64,000 nt of DNA from positions 3,844,001 through 3,908,000 of the forward strand of contig NZ_CP031229.1 in assembly GCF_003351765.1 (NCBI RefSeq), read 5' to 3'. Shown here one piece after another: positions 20,221 through 28,622 of the stretch. Position 1 is the first letter of the stretch. Every line of letters begins with the position of its first letter. Under the pieces are notes generated by a model. That model saw only the letters and a list, made by a program, of their open reading frames with translations, made no database searches and was not told the DNA's origin. The DNA comes from Ornithinimicrobium avium (GTDB taxonomy: Bacteria > Actinomycetota > Actinomycetes > Actinomycetales > Dermatophilaceae). The position numbers and the translations under genes are program-made.

Positions 20221-21528
20221 TCACAGCAGGCCCTTCGCCTTGAGCTCGAGGTAGTGGTCGGCCAGCGCGCCCGGCAGCACGGCAGGAGGTTCGTCGACGA
20301 CGCTCACCCCGAGCCGGGCCAGCGCCGCGGCCGTCCGGTGCCGCAGCGCGCCGGCGCGCTCGGCGGCCGCCGCGTCGTAGACGCGCTCCACCGAGGAGAG
20401 GTCCTGCCGCAGCCTGGAGAGCGCCGGGTCGGCGACGGAGGCCAGGACCACGCGGTGGTGCGCGGTGAGCGTCGGCAGCGCCGGCAGCAGGCCCTGCTCG
20501 ACCGCGGCCGGCTCCAGCGGGGTGAGCAGCACGACCAGCGCGCGCCTGCGCGTCAGGCCGACGACCGCTCCGGCGAGGGTCGTCCAGTCCGCCTCGACCA
20601 GCTGCGGCTCCAGGGGCGCCATCGCGGTGACCATCGCGTGCAGGAGCGGCGCGCGGGAGCTGCCGGTCCCCGAGCCGGCCCGCGCCCGGACCACCCGGTC
20701 CCCCGCGACCAGGTCGACCCGGTCCCCGGCCCGTTCGGCGAGCGCCGCCAGCAGCAGCGCGGCGTCCATCGCGGCGTCCAGCCGCGGCTCGTCACCGACG
20801 CGCGCGGCGCCGGTCCGGGAGGTGTCCAGCACGATCACCACCCGGCGGTCGCGCTCGGGCTGCCAGGTGCGCACGACGACGTGCTGGCGCCGAGCCGTCG
20901 CGCGCCAGTCGATCGAGCGGACGTCGTCGCCCTCGACGTAGTCGCGCAGCGAGTCGAACTCGGTGCCCTGCCCCCGCGTGCGCACCGCGGAGCGGCCGTC
21001 GATCTCGCGCAGGCGCGCCAGCCTGCTCGGCAGCTGCGCGCGGGAGCGGAACGGCGGCAGCGAGCGGACCACGCCCGGCACCGGGGTGGTCGCCTGCCGC
21101 CCCGCCAGGCCCAACGGCCCGTGCAGCCGCACCGTCACGCCGACCGCCGCGCGCTCCCCGCGCCGGACGGGCACGAGCGTGGTGGTCACCCGGCGGCGCT
21201 CGCCGGCGGGCAGGTCGAGGGTATGGCGTGGGTCGGCCGCTCCGGCCGACGGCACCCAGGCGTCACGCACCATCCCCCGCAGACGGCGCGTGCCCGGGTT
21301 GGTCAGTGTGAGCGTGGACGCCGCCGGCTCGCCCAGGCGCACCTGCGGGTCCGGCGAGCGCTCCAGGCCGACGGTGCGGGGCGAGGGGGTCAGCGCCGCG
21401 TCGAGCAGCACCAGCAGCGCGACGCCCGCCAACCACAGGGCGGCGACCGTCCCCGCGCTGCCCGGCCACAGCACGACGGGCACCACGCCCAGCAGGACCA
21501 GGGCGAGGACCGGACCCCTCACGACCAC
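20221..21528 (-). CDS. DUF58 domain-containing protein
   Basis: This 435-residue protein has two N-terminal hydrophobic segments (about 5-45), a beta-rich middle region and a C-terminal DUF58/VWA-like domain. The DUF58 signature EFDSLRDYVEGDDVRSIDWR lies near residues 190-209, followed by the VVIVLDTSRTG metal-site-like motif. In MoxR systems the DUF58 protein is the presumed partner or substrate of the AAA+ chaperone encoded just upstream. GTG 21528 starts 10 bp after the MoxR stop on the same strand. It is the last gene of the six-gene operon. Confidence 0.9.
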   Translation of the reverse strand: MVVRGPVLALVLLGVVPVVLWPGSAGTVAALWLAGVALLVLLDAALTPSPRTVGLERSPDPQVRLGEPAASTLTLTNPGTRRLRGMVRDAWVPSAGAADPRHTLDLPAGERRRVTTTLVPVRRGERAAVGVTVRLHGPLGLAGRQATTPVPGVVRSLPPFRSRAQLPSRLARLREIDGRSAVRTRGQGTEFDSLRDYVEGDDVRSIDWRATARRQHVVVRTWQPERDRRVVIVLDTSRTGAARVGDEPRLDAAMDAALLLAALAERAGDRVDLVAGDRVVRARAGSGTGSSRAPLLHAMVTAMAPLEPQLVEADWTTLAGAVVGLTRRRALVVLLTPLEPAAVEQGLLPALPTLTAHHRVVLASVADPALSRLRQDLSSVERVYDAAAAERAGALRHRTAAALARLGVSVVDEPPAVLPGALADHYLELKAKGLL

Positions 21529-21538
21529 GGCGAGCCCC

Positions 21539-22519
21539 TCAGCGCGGCACCGGCACCGAGGCCAGCACCGACTCCAGCACCGAGGTGGTGCTCACTCCTT
21601 CGAGCTCGGCCTCCGGGCGCAGCGCGACGCGGTGGGCCAGGGTGGCGTGCGCCAGCGCCTTGACGTCGTCGGGGGTGACGTAGTCGCGCCCCGACAGCCA
21701 CGCCCACGCCCGCGCCGTCCGCATGAGCGCGGTCGCCCCGCGCGGGCTGACGCCGAGCTGGAGGGAGGGGGAGGTGCGGGTCGCACGGGCGAGGTCCACG
21801 ACATACCCGACGACCTCGGGGGAGACCTGGACCCGACCGACGGCGGCGGTCCCGGCGGCCAGGTCCGCGGGCGTGGCGACGGCGCGCACTCCCGCCGCCG
21901 CGAGGTCGCGCGGGTCGAAGCCCGCCGCGTGCCGGGAGACGACCTGCATCTCGTCCTCGCGCGGCGGCAGCGGCACGGTGACCTTCATCAGGAAGCGGTC
22001 CAGCTGGGCCTCGGGGAGGGGGTAGGTGCCCTCGTACTCGACGGGGTTCTGGGTGGCGGCGACGAGGAAGGGCGCGGGCAGGGCGTGCGTCGTGCCGTCG
22101 ACGGTGACCTGGCGCTCCTCCATCGCCTCGAGCAGCGAGGACTGGGTCTTGGGAGGCGTGCGGTTGATCTCGTCCGCGAGCAGCAGGTTGGTGAAGACCG
22201 GCCCCGGGCGGAAGGTGAAGTCGCCCCGGCCCGCGTCGTAGACCATCGAGCCGGTGACGTCGCCGGGCATGAGGTCGGGCGTGAACTGCACCCGCGTGGT
22301 GGTGACCTCGAGCGCGGCGGCGAGGGTCCGCACCAGCAACGTCTTGGCGGTGCCGGGAACCCCCTCGAGGAGCACGTGCCCCTGCGCGAGCAGCGCGACG
22401 ACCAGCCCGGAGACGGCCTGCTCCTGCCCGACCACCGCCTTGCCCACCTCTTCACGGAGGGCGTGCAGGGCGGCGCGGGCGCGTTCGGCGTCGTCGTGCC
22501 CGGCGTCGATCTCGGTCAT
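21539..22519 (-). CDS. MoxR family AAA+ ATPase
   Basis: This 326-residue AAA+ chaperone-like ATPase has Walker A LLEGVPGTAKT near 50-60, QFTPDLMPGDVTGS, Walker B NLLLADEINRTPPK, sensor 1 VAATQNPVEYEGTYPLPEAQLDRF and sensor 2 GVSPRGATALMR. Order and length are canonical for the MRP/MoxR subgroup. MoxR proteins are thought to help mature or activate VWA-domain partners, and the DUF58 gene immediately downstream is the likely partner. The ATG overlaps the DUF4350 stop (ATGA), indicating coupled translation. Confidence 0.93.
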   Translation of the reverse strand: MTEIDAGHDDAERARAALHALREEVGKAVVGQEQAVSGLVVALLAQGHVLLEGVPGTAKTLLVRTLAAALEVTTTRVQFTPDLMPGDVTGSMVYDAGRGDFTFRPGPVFTNLLLADEINRTPPKTQSSLLEAMEERQVTVDGTTHALPAPFLVAATQNPVEYEGTYPLPEAQLDRFLMKVTVPLPPREDEMQVVSRHAAGFDPRDLAAAGVRAVATPADLAAGTAAVGRVQVSPEVVGYVVDLARATRTSPSLQLGVSPRGATALMRTARAWAWLSGRDYVTPDDVKALAHATLAHRVALRPEAELEGVSTTSVLESVLASVPVPR

Positions 22520-23784
22520 GGGTGCAGTCCTTCCTCGAGGGAGCGCAGCTCCCGGGCGGTGGTCACGAGCGTGCTGTCGTCGTCGTCCAGCGGTCCCTCG
22601 AGCAGCTGCTGCACCTGCTCGACCGGCCGCCCGGTCGCGTCGGCGACGGCGCGGGAGAGGGTCTTTGCCTCGGTCGTGGTGGGCAGGCCCAGGCGCGGGG
22701 CGAGCCGTCGGCGGGTGCCCTGCCGGAGCGCGTCGAGGGCGTGGCGCCGGTCGCGGGCCTGTCGGTAGAGGCGGCCGCGGTTGCGGGTCGTCTCCGCGGC
22801 GTGGACCACCGCGGGCAGGGGCTCGGTGACGACCGGCCCGAGGCGGCGGCCGCGCCAGAGGGCGAGGGCGAGGACGGCGGCACCCAGGACCACGACGACC
22901 GCCGTGGTGCTGCGCGGCAGCGCCTCCCACAGCGTGGTGGGCTCGGTCTCCGCGGCCGCGTCGCCCGGCTGCGGGACCACCCAGAGCAGCTCCGGGCTCC
23001 CGCCGAGCAGACGCAGCCCGAGCGCGGCGTGCGCGCCGTCGGTGACGTGCGCGTTCTCCAGCGCGCTGCCGAATCCGACGAGCACGACCTCGGGCCGCTC
23101 GGCGGTGGCGGGCCAGGACAGGAGCGCGCCCTCGCGCGCGCCGCCGGCGTTGTGCCCGCGGGTGGGTGGGTAGCAGGCGGTCACGGGCGACCGGTCGGCG
23201 CCGGAGGCCTCCAGCTGGACGTCCTGGCGCAGGAGCAGGTCGCCGGGGCGGGTGAGCGGGTCCTGGCAGTCCGGCTCGCGCGGCGGCCCGCCCGCGGCGG
23301 GCTCGACGCCCACGTCCAGGCCGAGCACGGTGCCGGGCGATGCGGTCGCGTCCGGGACCACGACGACGAGCCGGTCCGCGCCGGCCGAGCGGGCCAGCAG
23401 GTCGGCTCCGGCCTGCTGGTCAAGGTAGGCGGTCCCGGTCAGCAGCACGGTGGTGCCCGGCCCGACCGGTCGGTCGAGGAGCGCGGTGCCGCCGGCGACC
23501 GGCTGCACGTCGACGCCCTGGTCGGACAGCACCCGTGCCAGCGCTCGCCCGCCCTCGCGACCCGGGTTGTCCGGGCCCAGCCGCTCGCCGGACGGGTTCC
23601 CGGAGAGCAGGGTGGCGACGACGGCGACCACGAGGGCGAGGACGACCCAGGGGGCCCACCGACGCAGCAGGCGGAGCCGGTCGGGGCGGTCCGGCCGGGC
23701 GGGTTCGTCCGGCCCGGCGTCGAACCCGTGCTCGTCCTCGGAGCCGGGTCCCTCGTCCGTGCAGGGCGGGGCGGGCGCGCTCAC
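22516..23784 (-). CDS. DUF4350 domain-containing membrane protein
   Basis: This 422-residue protein starts at GTG with an acidic N-terminal tail and a membrane segment (WAPWVVLALVVAVVATLL, about 42-60). An extracytoplasmic DUF4350 domain follows (ALARVLSDQGVDVQPV near 85-100), then a second membrane helix (AVVVVLGAAVLALALW, about 305-320) and a cytoplasmic helical tail. It overlaps the DUF4129 stop upstream (GTGA) and the MoxR start downstream. In actinobacterial MoxR loci this slot is regularly a DUF4350 protein. Molecular function is unknown. Confidence 0.85.
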   Translation of the reverse strand: MSAPAPPCTDEGPGSEDEHGFDAGPDEPARPDRPDRLRLLRRWAPWVVLALVVAVVATLLSGNPSGERLGPDNPGREGGRALARVLSDQGVDVQPVAGGTALLDRPVGPGTTVLLTGTAYLDQQAGADLLARSAGADRLVVVVPDATASPGTVLGLDVGVEPAAGGPPREPDCQDPLTRPGDLLLRQDVQLEASGADRSPVTACYPPTRGHNAGGAREGALLSWPATAERPEVVLVGFGSALENAHVTDGAHAALGLRLLGGSPELLWVVPQPGDAAAETEPTTLWEALPRSTTAVVVVLGAAVLALALWRGRRLGPVVTEPLPAVVHAAETTRNRGRLYRQARDRRHALDALRQGTRRRLAPRLGLPTTTEAKTLSRAVADATGRPVEQVQQLLEGPLDDDDSTLVTTARELRSLEEGLHP

Positions 23785-24437
23785 GGCGCACCTCCGACCG
23801 TGACCTCGCCATCGGCAGCCGGGACCGGCCGCGCGGCGACGAGCCGCCGGTCGAGCTCCACGACCCGGCTGGCCTCCTCGGCCCCCACCGCGGCCGCGCC
23901 GTAGCGCACCGCGTCGAAGCGGTCCGCGGCCCGCGCCAGTGCGAACGCCTCCTGCGGGAAGACCTGTGCGAGGTCCACGGCGACCTCGTGGGCGGTGCGC
24001 CCGGGACGCCCGTCGAGCAGCGCCCTCTCCACGGCGCCGGCGGCGACGGCCCGGTAGGCGTCCAGCAGCGCGTCGGCGTGGTTCCCGGCTGCGGCGGCGT
24101 CCGCCGCCCGGCGCCGGTACGCGGCGGCCGGCAGGCCGGCCCCGTCGAGCACCGCGCCACCGGCCGCTCGACCCGGACCGGGACGGCGCCACCGGTCGCG
24201 CGCGGCGAAGAGGACGACGGCGAGCGCCACGAGGAGCACCCCCGCGAGCACCGCCCAGGCGGCCCACGAGGGCAGCCGGGCCGGCAGGTCGAGCGCGGGC
24301 AGGTGGTCGGCGACCCAGCGCCAGGCGCGCGCGACGAACGACTCGTGCAGCTCGTAGCCGGGCCCGGACAGCTCCTCCTCGAGGAGGCGCCGCGCCTCCT
24401 CCCGGTCGGGGTCGACCGGGACGCCGATGATGAGCAC
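23781..24437 (-). CDS. DUF4129 domain-containing protein
   Basis: This 218-residue single-span protein has an N-terminal helical segment (EEARRLLEEELSGPGYELHES), a transmembrane helix near 58-82 (SWAAWAVLAGVLLVALAVVLF) and a C-terminal DUF4129 domain with AADAAAAGNHADALLDAYRAV and RTAHEVAVDLA. The topology, extracytoplasmic N-terminus and cytoplasmic helical C-terminus, is typical. The GTG at 24437 is the first usable start, and a shorter form is possible. The stop overlaps the DUF4350 start. Function unknown; it is part of the MoxR/DUF58 operon. Confidence 0.83.
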   Translation of the reverse strand: MLIIGVPVDPDREEARRLLEEELSGPGYELHESFVARAWRWVADHLPALDLPARLPSWAAWAVLAGVLLVALAVVLFAARDRWRRPGPGRAAGGAVLDGAGLPAAAYRRRAADAAAAGNHADALLDAYRAVAAGAVERALLDGRPGRTAHEVAVDLAQVFPQEAFALARAADRFDAVRYGAAAVGAEEASRVVELDRRLVAARPVPAADGEVTVGGAP

Positions 24438-24449
24438 CCGCGGCCCCGG

Positions 24450-25517
24450 TCAGCGCGTCCGCGCGGCGGCCCGGGCCTGGGCGGCCTGGACCAGGGCGGA
24501 GTCCAGGCCCTCCCGGCGGATCCGCTGGTCGAGGTAGAGCAGCGCGGTGACGCCGGCGGTGAACGGGACGACGAAGGCGTTGACCACCAGCTGCACGAGG
24601 TGGTCGGTGCCGACCATGAGCGGGCTGACCAGGGAGGCGTCGCCGAACGGGTCCAGCCCCCCCAGGGCGCTCAGCACCAGCGTCACCGGGAACTGCACCA
24701 TGCTGCTGAACATGGTCGTCAGGATGCCGGCGAGCAGGGTGATGCCCACGACCCGCCAGCCCTGGCCGCCGGTGGTCAGGCGCCAGGCGCGGCGCAGCCC
24801 GCGCCACGGGCCGACCCGCTCCAGGACGACGGCGGCGGGCGCCAGCGAGAGCCGGACGCCGACCCAGGCGACCACGAGCAGCAGCGCGAGCATCACCAGG
24901 ACGCCGGCCACGATCGCGGCGACCTCGCCCACGCTGGACAGCGCCCAGCCGAGCAGCAGCGCAGCCACCACCGCCAGGACGGCGAGCACGGTCAGCACCA
25001 GGGACATGAGCACGAGCACCCCGAGCAGGGCGGGCAGCCGACCGCGGACGGCGTGCCAGGTCTGCGCCAGACCGACGCGGTCGCCCAGCACCGCCTCTCC
25101 CACGACGTGCACGATCATGCCGGTCAGGGCGACCGAGGCCAGCGCGAGGAAGAGGGTGCTGACCACCGTCGAGAGCAGGTAGCGGTCCTCCGCCGCGAGC
25201 GAGCCGACCCTCAGCACCGCCAGGGAGGCGAGGTAGGAGGGCACGAGCAGCACCGCCAGCACGAGGAAGGCGGTGCCGACGGTCGCCGAGGGGTTGCGAC
25301 GCATCGTCTGCAGGGTGCCGCCGAAGACGTCGCCCAGGGTGAGCGGCCGCAGCGGCACCACGCCGGGCTGGTGCAGGCGGGCCAGCTGCTCCGGCGGGAG
25401 CTGCTGCCAGGCCGGGGCGGGCTGCTGCGGCGCCTGGGGCCCGGGAACGGGTCCGGGTGGGGGCGGGGTCCACCGGGGCACCTGCCCCCCGTGGTCGGAC
25501 CCTGGCGGCTGGCTCAT
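24450..25517 (-). CDS. Polytopic membrane protein (glycerophosphodiesterase-membrane-domain type)
   Basis: This 355-residue protein has a Pro/Gln-rich cytoplasmic N-terminus of about 55 residues (RPLTLGDVFGGTLQTMRRNP) and six or more long hydrophobic helices. The LTLGDVFGGTLQTMRRNP start and GLRRAWRLTTGGQGWRVVGI loop resemble proteins annotated with the membrane domain of glycerophosphoryl diester phosphodiesterase, but no phosphodiesterase catalytic domain is present. The ATG overlaps the stop of the uridine-kinase-like gene (ATGA), and the DUF4129 gene starts 12 bp after its own stop. Role unknown. Confidence 0.78.
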   Translation of the reverse strand: MSQPPGSDHGGQVPRWTPPPPGPVPGPQAPQQPAPAWQQLPPEQLARLHQPGVVPLRPLTLGDVFGGTLQTMRRNPSATVGTAFLVLAVLLVPSYLASLAVLRVGSLAAEDRYLLSTVVSTLFLALASVALTGMIVHVVGEAVLGDRVGLAQTWHAVRGRLPALLGVLVLMSLVLTVLAVLAVVAALLLGWALSSVGEVAAIVAGVLVMLALLLVVAWVGVRLSLAPAAVVLERVGPWRGLRRAWRLTTGGQGWRVVGITLLAGILTTMFSSMVQFPVTLVLSALGGLDPFGDASLVSPLMVGTDHLVQLVVNAFVVPFTAGVTALLYLDQRIRREGLDSALVQAAQARAAARTR

Positions 25518-26191
25518 CCCCCTGCTCCTCCTGCGTCTGGTGCGTGCTCGGCGTCCCCGGGTATGTCGTGCTGCAGGTCGCGCAGCAGGTCCGCGGCCTC
25601 CCGCTCGGCCACCCTGGCCCGGACCGGAACGGCACCCAGGGCCCGGTGTGCGGCCACGATACCCGGCTGGGCGCGGCGCAGCGCGTGGCCCCGCCGCCAC
25701 AGCGTCAGCGGTGGCTTGCGCCGCTCGGCCAGGTCGCGCGCCAGCCGCCGGGCGAAGACCACCCAGGGGCGGTGGTGGACGGACCAGGCACCCGCGAGCA
25801 GGCCGCGGTGGCGCAGCCCCTCGATGGCGTGGGCGGCGAAGATCCCCTCGGCCACCACCAGCGGTGCCCCGCCCAGCTCGATGGTCCGGTGGCCGACCAC
25901 GCTGGAGGTCGAGATGTCGTAGGTCGGGACCCGGGTGCTGCCCCGCACGCACAGCTCCTCTGCGGCCCTCAGGGCAGCGTCGAGGTCCCAGGAGCGCACG
26001 TCGTCCCAGTCGACCAGGCCCAGCGGGCTCATCGGCAGGTCGGGCGCGCCGAGCTCCCGGTAGAAGTCGTCGAGCGGGAGCAGCGGCAACCCGTGGCTCT
26101 CGTGCAGACGCCGCGCCAGCCGGGACTTGCCGGCGCCGCTGGGACCGGAGAGGACGAGCACCCGGGCACGGCGGCCGGCGTCATGATCCAT
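25514..26191 (-). CDS. Uridine kinase-like P-loop protein
   Basis: This 225-residue P-loop kinase has Walker A LSGPSGAGKSRLA near 13-25, PLDDFYRELG near 35-44, VDWDDVRSWD (substrate/metal segment) and VVAEGIFAAHAI (Walker B). The set matches the uridine/cytidine kinase family rather than thymidylate or adenylate kinases. A lid Arg pair is visible in FARRLARDLAERRKPP. ATG 26191 is chosen because it lies just upstream of the fold; the 20 additional codons further upstream look non-coding and would cross the divergent PH-gene leader. It heads the MoxR/DUF58 operon, which is odd for a nucleoside kinase. Confidence 0.82.
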   Translation of the reverse strand: MDHDAGRRARVLVLSGPSGAGKSRLARRLHESHGLPLLPLDDFYRELGAPDLPMSPLGLVDWDDVRSWDLDAALRAAEELCVRGSTRVPTYDISTSSVVGHRTIELGGAPLVVAEGIFAAHAIEGLRHRGLLAGAWSVHHRPWVVFARRLARDLAERRKPPLTLWRRGHALRRAQPGIVAAHRALGAVPVRARVAEREAADLLRDLQHDIPGDAEHAPDAGGAGG

Positions 26192-26234
26192 GGTGCGCCA
26201 TTCTAGGTGCCGCCCGCCCGTAGACTCGGGCGGC

Positions 26235-26861
26235 GTGAGCGCACCCAGCACCCTGCCGCCGCCGACCGGCGACCTGGTCCGCGTCTACCGCACCCTGCCG
26301 GCCAGGATCGTCGGGTGGGGGATGGTCGCGGTGGCCGGGGTGTTCGCCACGCTGACGGTCGTGGACCTGGTGAGCGGGTCGCACCGGGGGCTGGCGTGGC
26401 CCGCCGCGCTGGTCGTGGCACTGGCAGGTCTGGCGTGGGTCCTCTTCCTGCGCCCGCACGTGCAGCTGCGCACGGACGGGGTCGTGCTCGCCAACCTCGT
26501 CAGCGACACCCGGGTGCCGTTCGCGGCGGTCGAGGAGGTCACCGACCGCTGGGCCCTGGAGCTCAACGACCGACAGGGGCACCGGCACAGCGCGTGGGCG
26601 GTCCCGGTGCGCCGGGAGTGGGTGCGCCGCCGCGCGGTCGACGACTTCGCCGAGACCACCCGCCACCGCGGCTCGGCCGGCACCACCGCGCAGGGCGTGG
26701 CCGACGAGGTGCACCGCGCGCTGCAGCGCTGGCGCCTGGACGGAGGGGAGGCCCGCGCGCACGAGCAGGGGACCGACGTGGTGACCCGGCGGCCGGCGTG
26801 GTCGGCGCTCGTCGTGCTCGTGCTGGCCCTGGTCCTCCTCGTGGTGGCGCTGCTGAGCTGA
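26235..26861 (+). CDS. PH domain-containing membrane protein (bPH_6 type)
   Basis: This 208-residue protein has two membrane segments at about 25-75 (IVGWGMVAVAGVFATLTVV, then WPAALVVALAGLAWVLFL), a bacterial PH-like domain beginning RPHVQLRTDGVVLANLVSD, and a third hydrophobic helix at the extreme C-terminus. The layout matches the low-molecular-weight antigen 6/bPH_6 family. GTG 26235 is used, as the upstream codons are the divergent kinase leader. No function is established for this family beyond a membrane-linked PH fold. Confidence 0.78.
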   Translation: MSAPSTLPPPTGDLVRVYRTLPARIVGWGMVAVAGVFATLTVVDLVSGSHRGLAWPAALVVALAGLAWVLFLRPHVQLRTDGVVLANLVSDTRVPFAAVEEVTDRWALELNDRQGHRHSAWAVPVRREWVRRRAVDDFAETTRHRGSAGTTAQGVADEVHRALQRWRLDGGEARAHEQGTDVVTRRPAWSALVVLVLALVLLVVALLS

Positions 26862-26912
26862 CAGGTGGTGGCCGGCAGCCACGCCCAGCCCGTCCCGGCG
26901 CCCCCGCCGGCG

Positions 26913-28607
26913 TCAGAGGGCGGTGAGCTGCTCCATACCCTCGCGGACCGCCGCCAGACGACGCGCCGCCTCTCCGCGCGCGTGCGCGAGGTGCTCGCGA
27001 CCGTCGACGGGGACGACGGCCTCCAGGTAGACCTTGAGCTTGGGCTCGGTGCCGCTCGGGCGCACGATCACGCGCGTGTCGTCCTCGAGGAGGAAGCGCA
27101 GGCCCTCGGTCGGGGGCAGCGCTCCGACCCCTTCGGCGAGGTCCTCGACCGTGGCCACGGCCACCCCGCCCAGCTCAGCCGGCGGCTGCTCCCGCAGCCG
27201 GGCCAGGACCGGCGGGATGAGCGCGAGGTCGGCGACGCGCACCGAGAACGCGTCGGTGGCGTGCACCCCGTGCTCGAGCGCCAGGTCGTCGAGCACGTCG
27301 AGCAGCGTGCGGCCCTCCGCCCTGAGCGTGGCGGCCAGCTCGGCGGCCATCAGTGCGGCGGTCACGCCGTCCTTGTCGGGCACCGTGGCCGGGTCGACGC
27401 AGTAGCCGAGCGCCTCCTCGTAGCCGTAGGCCAGTCCCGGGACGCGGCCGATCCACTTGAAGCCGGTGAGGGTCTCCTGCCCCGGCAGTCCTGCTGCCTG
27501 CGCCATCGCGCCGAGCAGCCGCGAGGAGACGATGGAGCGGGCCAGCACCCGGCGCTCCTTGCTCACCCGTCCGCGGGCCAGGACGTGGTGGCCCAGCAGC
27601 GCGCCCACCTCGTCGCCGCGCAGCATCCGCCAGGCCCCGCCGTCCTGGACCGCCAGGGCGCAGCGGTCGGCGTCGGGGTCGTTGGCGATCACCAGGTCGG
27701 GCCGCACCTGCCCGGCCAGCTCGAGCGCGGCGTCGATGGCGCCGGGCTCCTCGGGGTTGGGGAAGGTCACCGTGGGGAAGTCGGGGTCGGGCTCCTCCTG
27801 GCTGGCGACCGGCGACAGCTCGGGGAAGCCGGCGCGGCGGAAGGCCTCCAGCACCACGCCGGAGCCGACGCCGTGCAGGGCGGTGTGCACGACCGAGAGG
27901 TCCCGCGGGCTGTCCGGGTCGAGCACCGCGACCGCGGCCTCGAGGTAGGCCTCGACGACGTCCTCGCCGAGGGTGACCCACCCGTCCCGCGCCATCGGCA
28001 CCTCGCGCACCGAGGTGACCTGCGCGATCTCGGCGGAGATGTCCGCGTCCGCGGGCGGCACGATCTGAGAGCCGTCGCCGAGATAGACCTTGTAGCCGTT
28101 GTCCTGCGGGGGGTTGTGGCTGGCGGTGACCATCACCCCTGCATCGGCGCCGAGGTGCTGGATCGCGAACGCCAGCACCGGCGTGGGCAGCGGGTGGGGC
28201 AGGACCATGGCCCGCCCGCCGGCGCCCTCCACGACGGCGGCGGTGTCGCGGGCGAAGACGTCGGAGTTGTGGCGAGCGTCGAAGCCGATCACCACCGCGG
28301 GGCCAGGGGTCCGGTCGCCGGCGGCCTCCAGCGTCCTCCTCAGGTATGCCGTCAGGCCGGCGGCGGTGCGGATCACCACCGCGCGGTTCATCCGGTGGGG
28401 CCCGGCGCCCAGGGCGCCGCGCAGCCCGGCGGTGCCGAACTCGAGGAAGCCGGCGAACCGGTCCTCGAGCTCCTCGACGGCGGCGGCCTCGCCCGCCTCG
28501 GCGCGGCCGAGCAGGTCCCGCAGCTCGACGCGGGTCTGCTCGTCGGGGTCGTCCTCGACCCAGGCGCGCACCCGGGCGAGGAGCTCCTGGGTGGTGGCGT
28601 TCTCCAT
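26913..28607 (-). CDS. Phospho-sugar mutase (PMM/PGM2-like; probable phosphopentomutase)
   Basis: This 564-residue alpha-D-phosphohexomutase family enzyme interconverts sugar 1- and 6- (or 5-) phosphates. The phosphoserine loop TASHNPPQDNGYK has Ser163 as the phosphorylated residue, the metal loop is NDPDADR, the sugar-specificity loop GEEAL-like YGYEEALGY, and the phosphate-binding loop RPSGTEPK. N-terminal FGTAGLRG is as in PGM2/PMM-type proteins, and length matches the PGM2 group, whose human member is a phosphopentomutase. No deoB-type gene is seen, and the purine nucleoside phosphorylase lies 15 bp upstream in the same operon. Conversion of (deoxy)ribose-1-P to the 5-phosphate is therefore the likeliest job. 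Confidence 0.88.
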   Translation of the reverse strand: MENATTQELLARVRAWVEDDPDEQTRVELRDLLGRAEAGEAAAVEELEDRFAGFLEFGTAGLRGALGAGPHRMNRAVVIRTAAGLTAYLRRTLEAAGDRTPGPAVVIGFDARHNSDVFARDTAAVVEGAGGRAMVLPHPLPTPVLAFAIQHLGADAGVMVTASHNPPQDNGYKVYLGDGSQIVPPADADISAEIAQVTSVREVPMARDGWVTLGEDVVEAYLEAAVAVLDPDSPRDLSVVHTALHGVGSGVVLEAFRRAGFPELSPVASQEEPDPDFPTVTFPNPEEPGAIDAALELAGQVRPDLVIANDPDADRCALAVQDGGAWRMLRGDEVGALLGHHVLARGRVSKERRVLARSIVSSRLLGAMAQAAGLPGQETLTGFKWIGRVPGLAYGYEEALGYCVDPATVPDKDGVTAALMAAELAATLRAEGRTLLDVLDDLALEHGVHATDAFSVRVADLALIPPVLARLREQPPAELGGVAVATVEDLAEGVGALPPTEGLRFLLEDDTRVIVRPSGTEPKLKVYLEAVVPVDGREHLAHARGEAARRLAAVREGMEQLTAL

Positions 28608-28622
28608 ACCTGTTCTCCTGCC

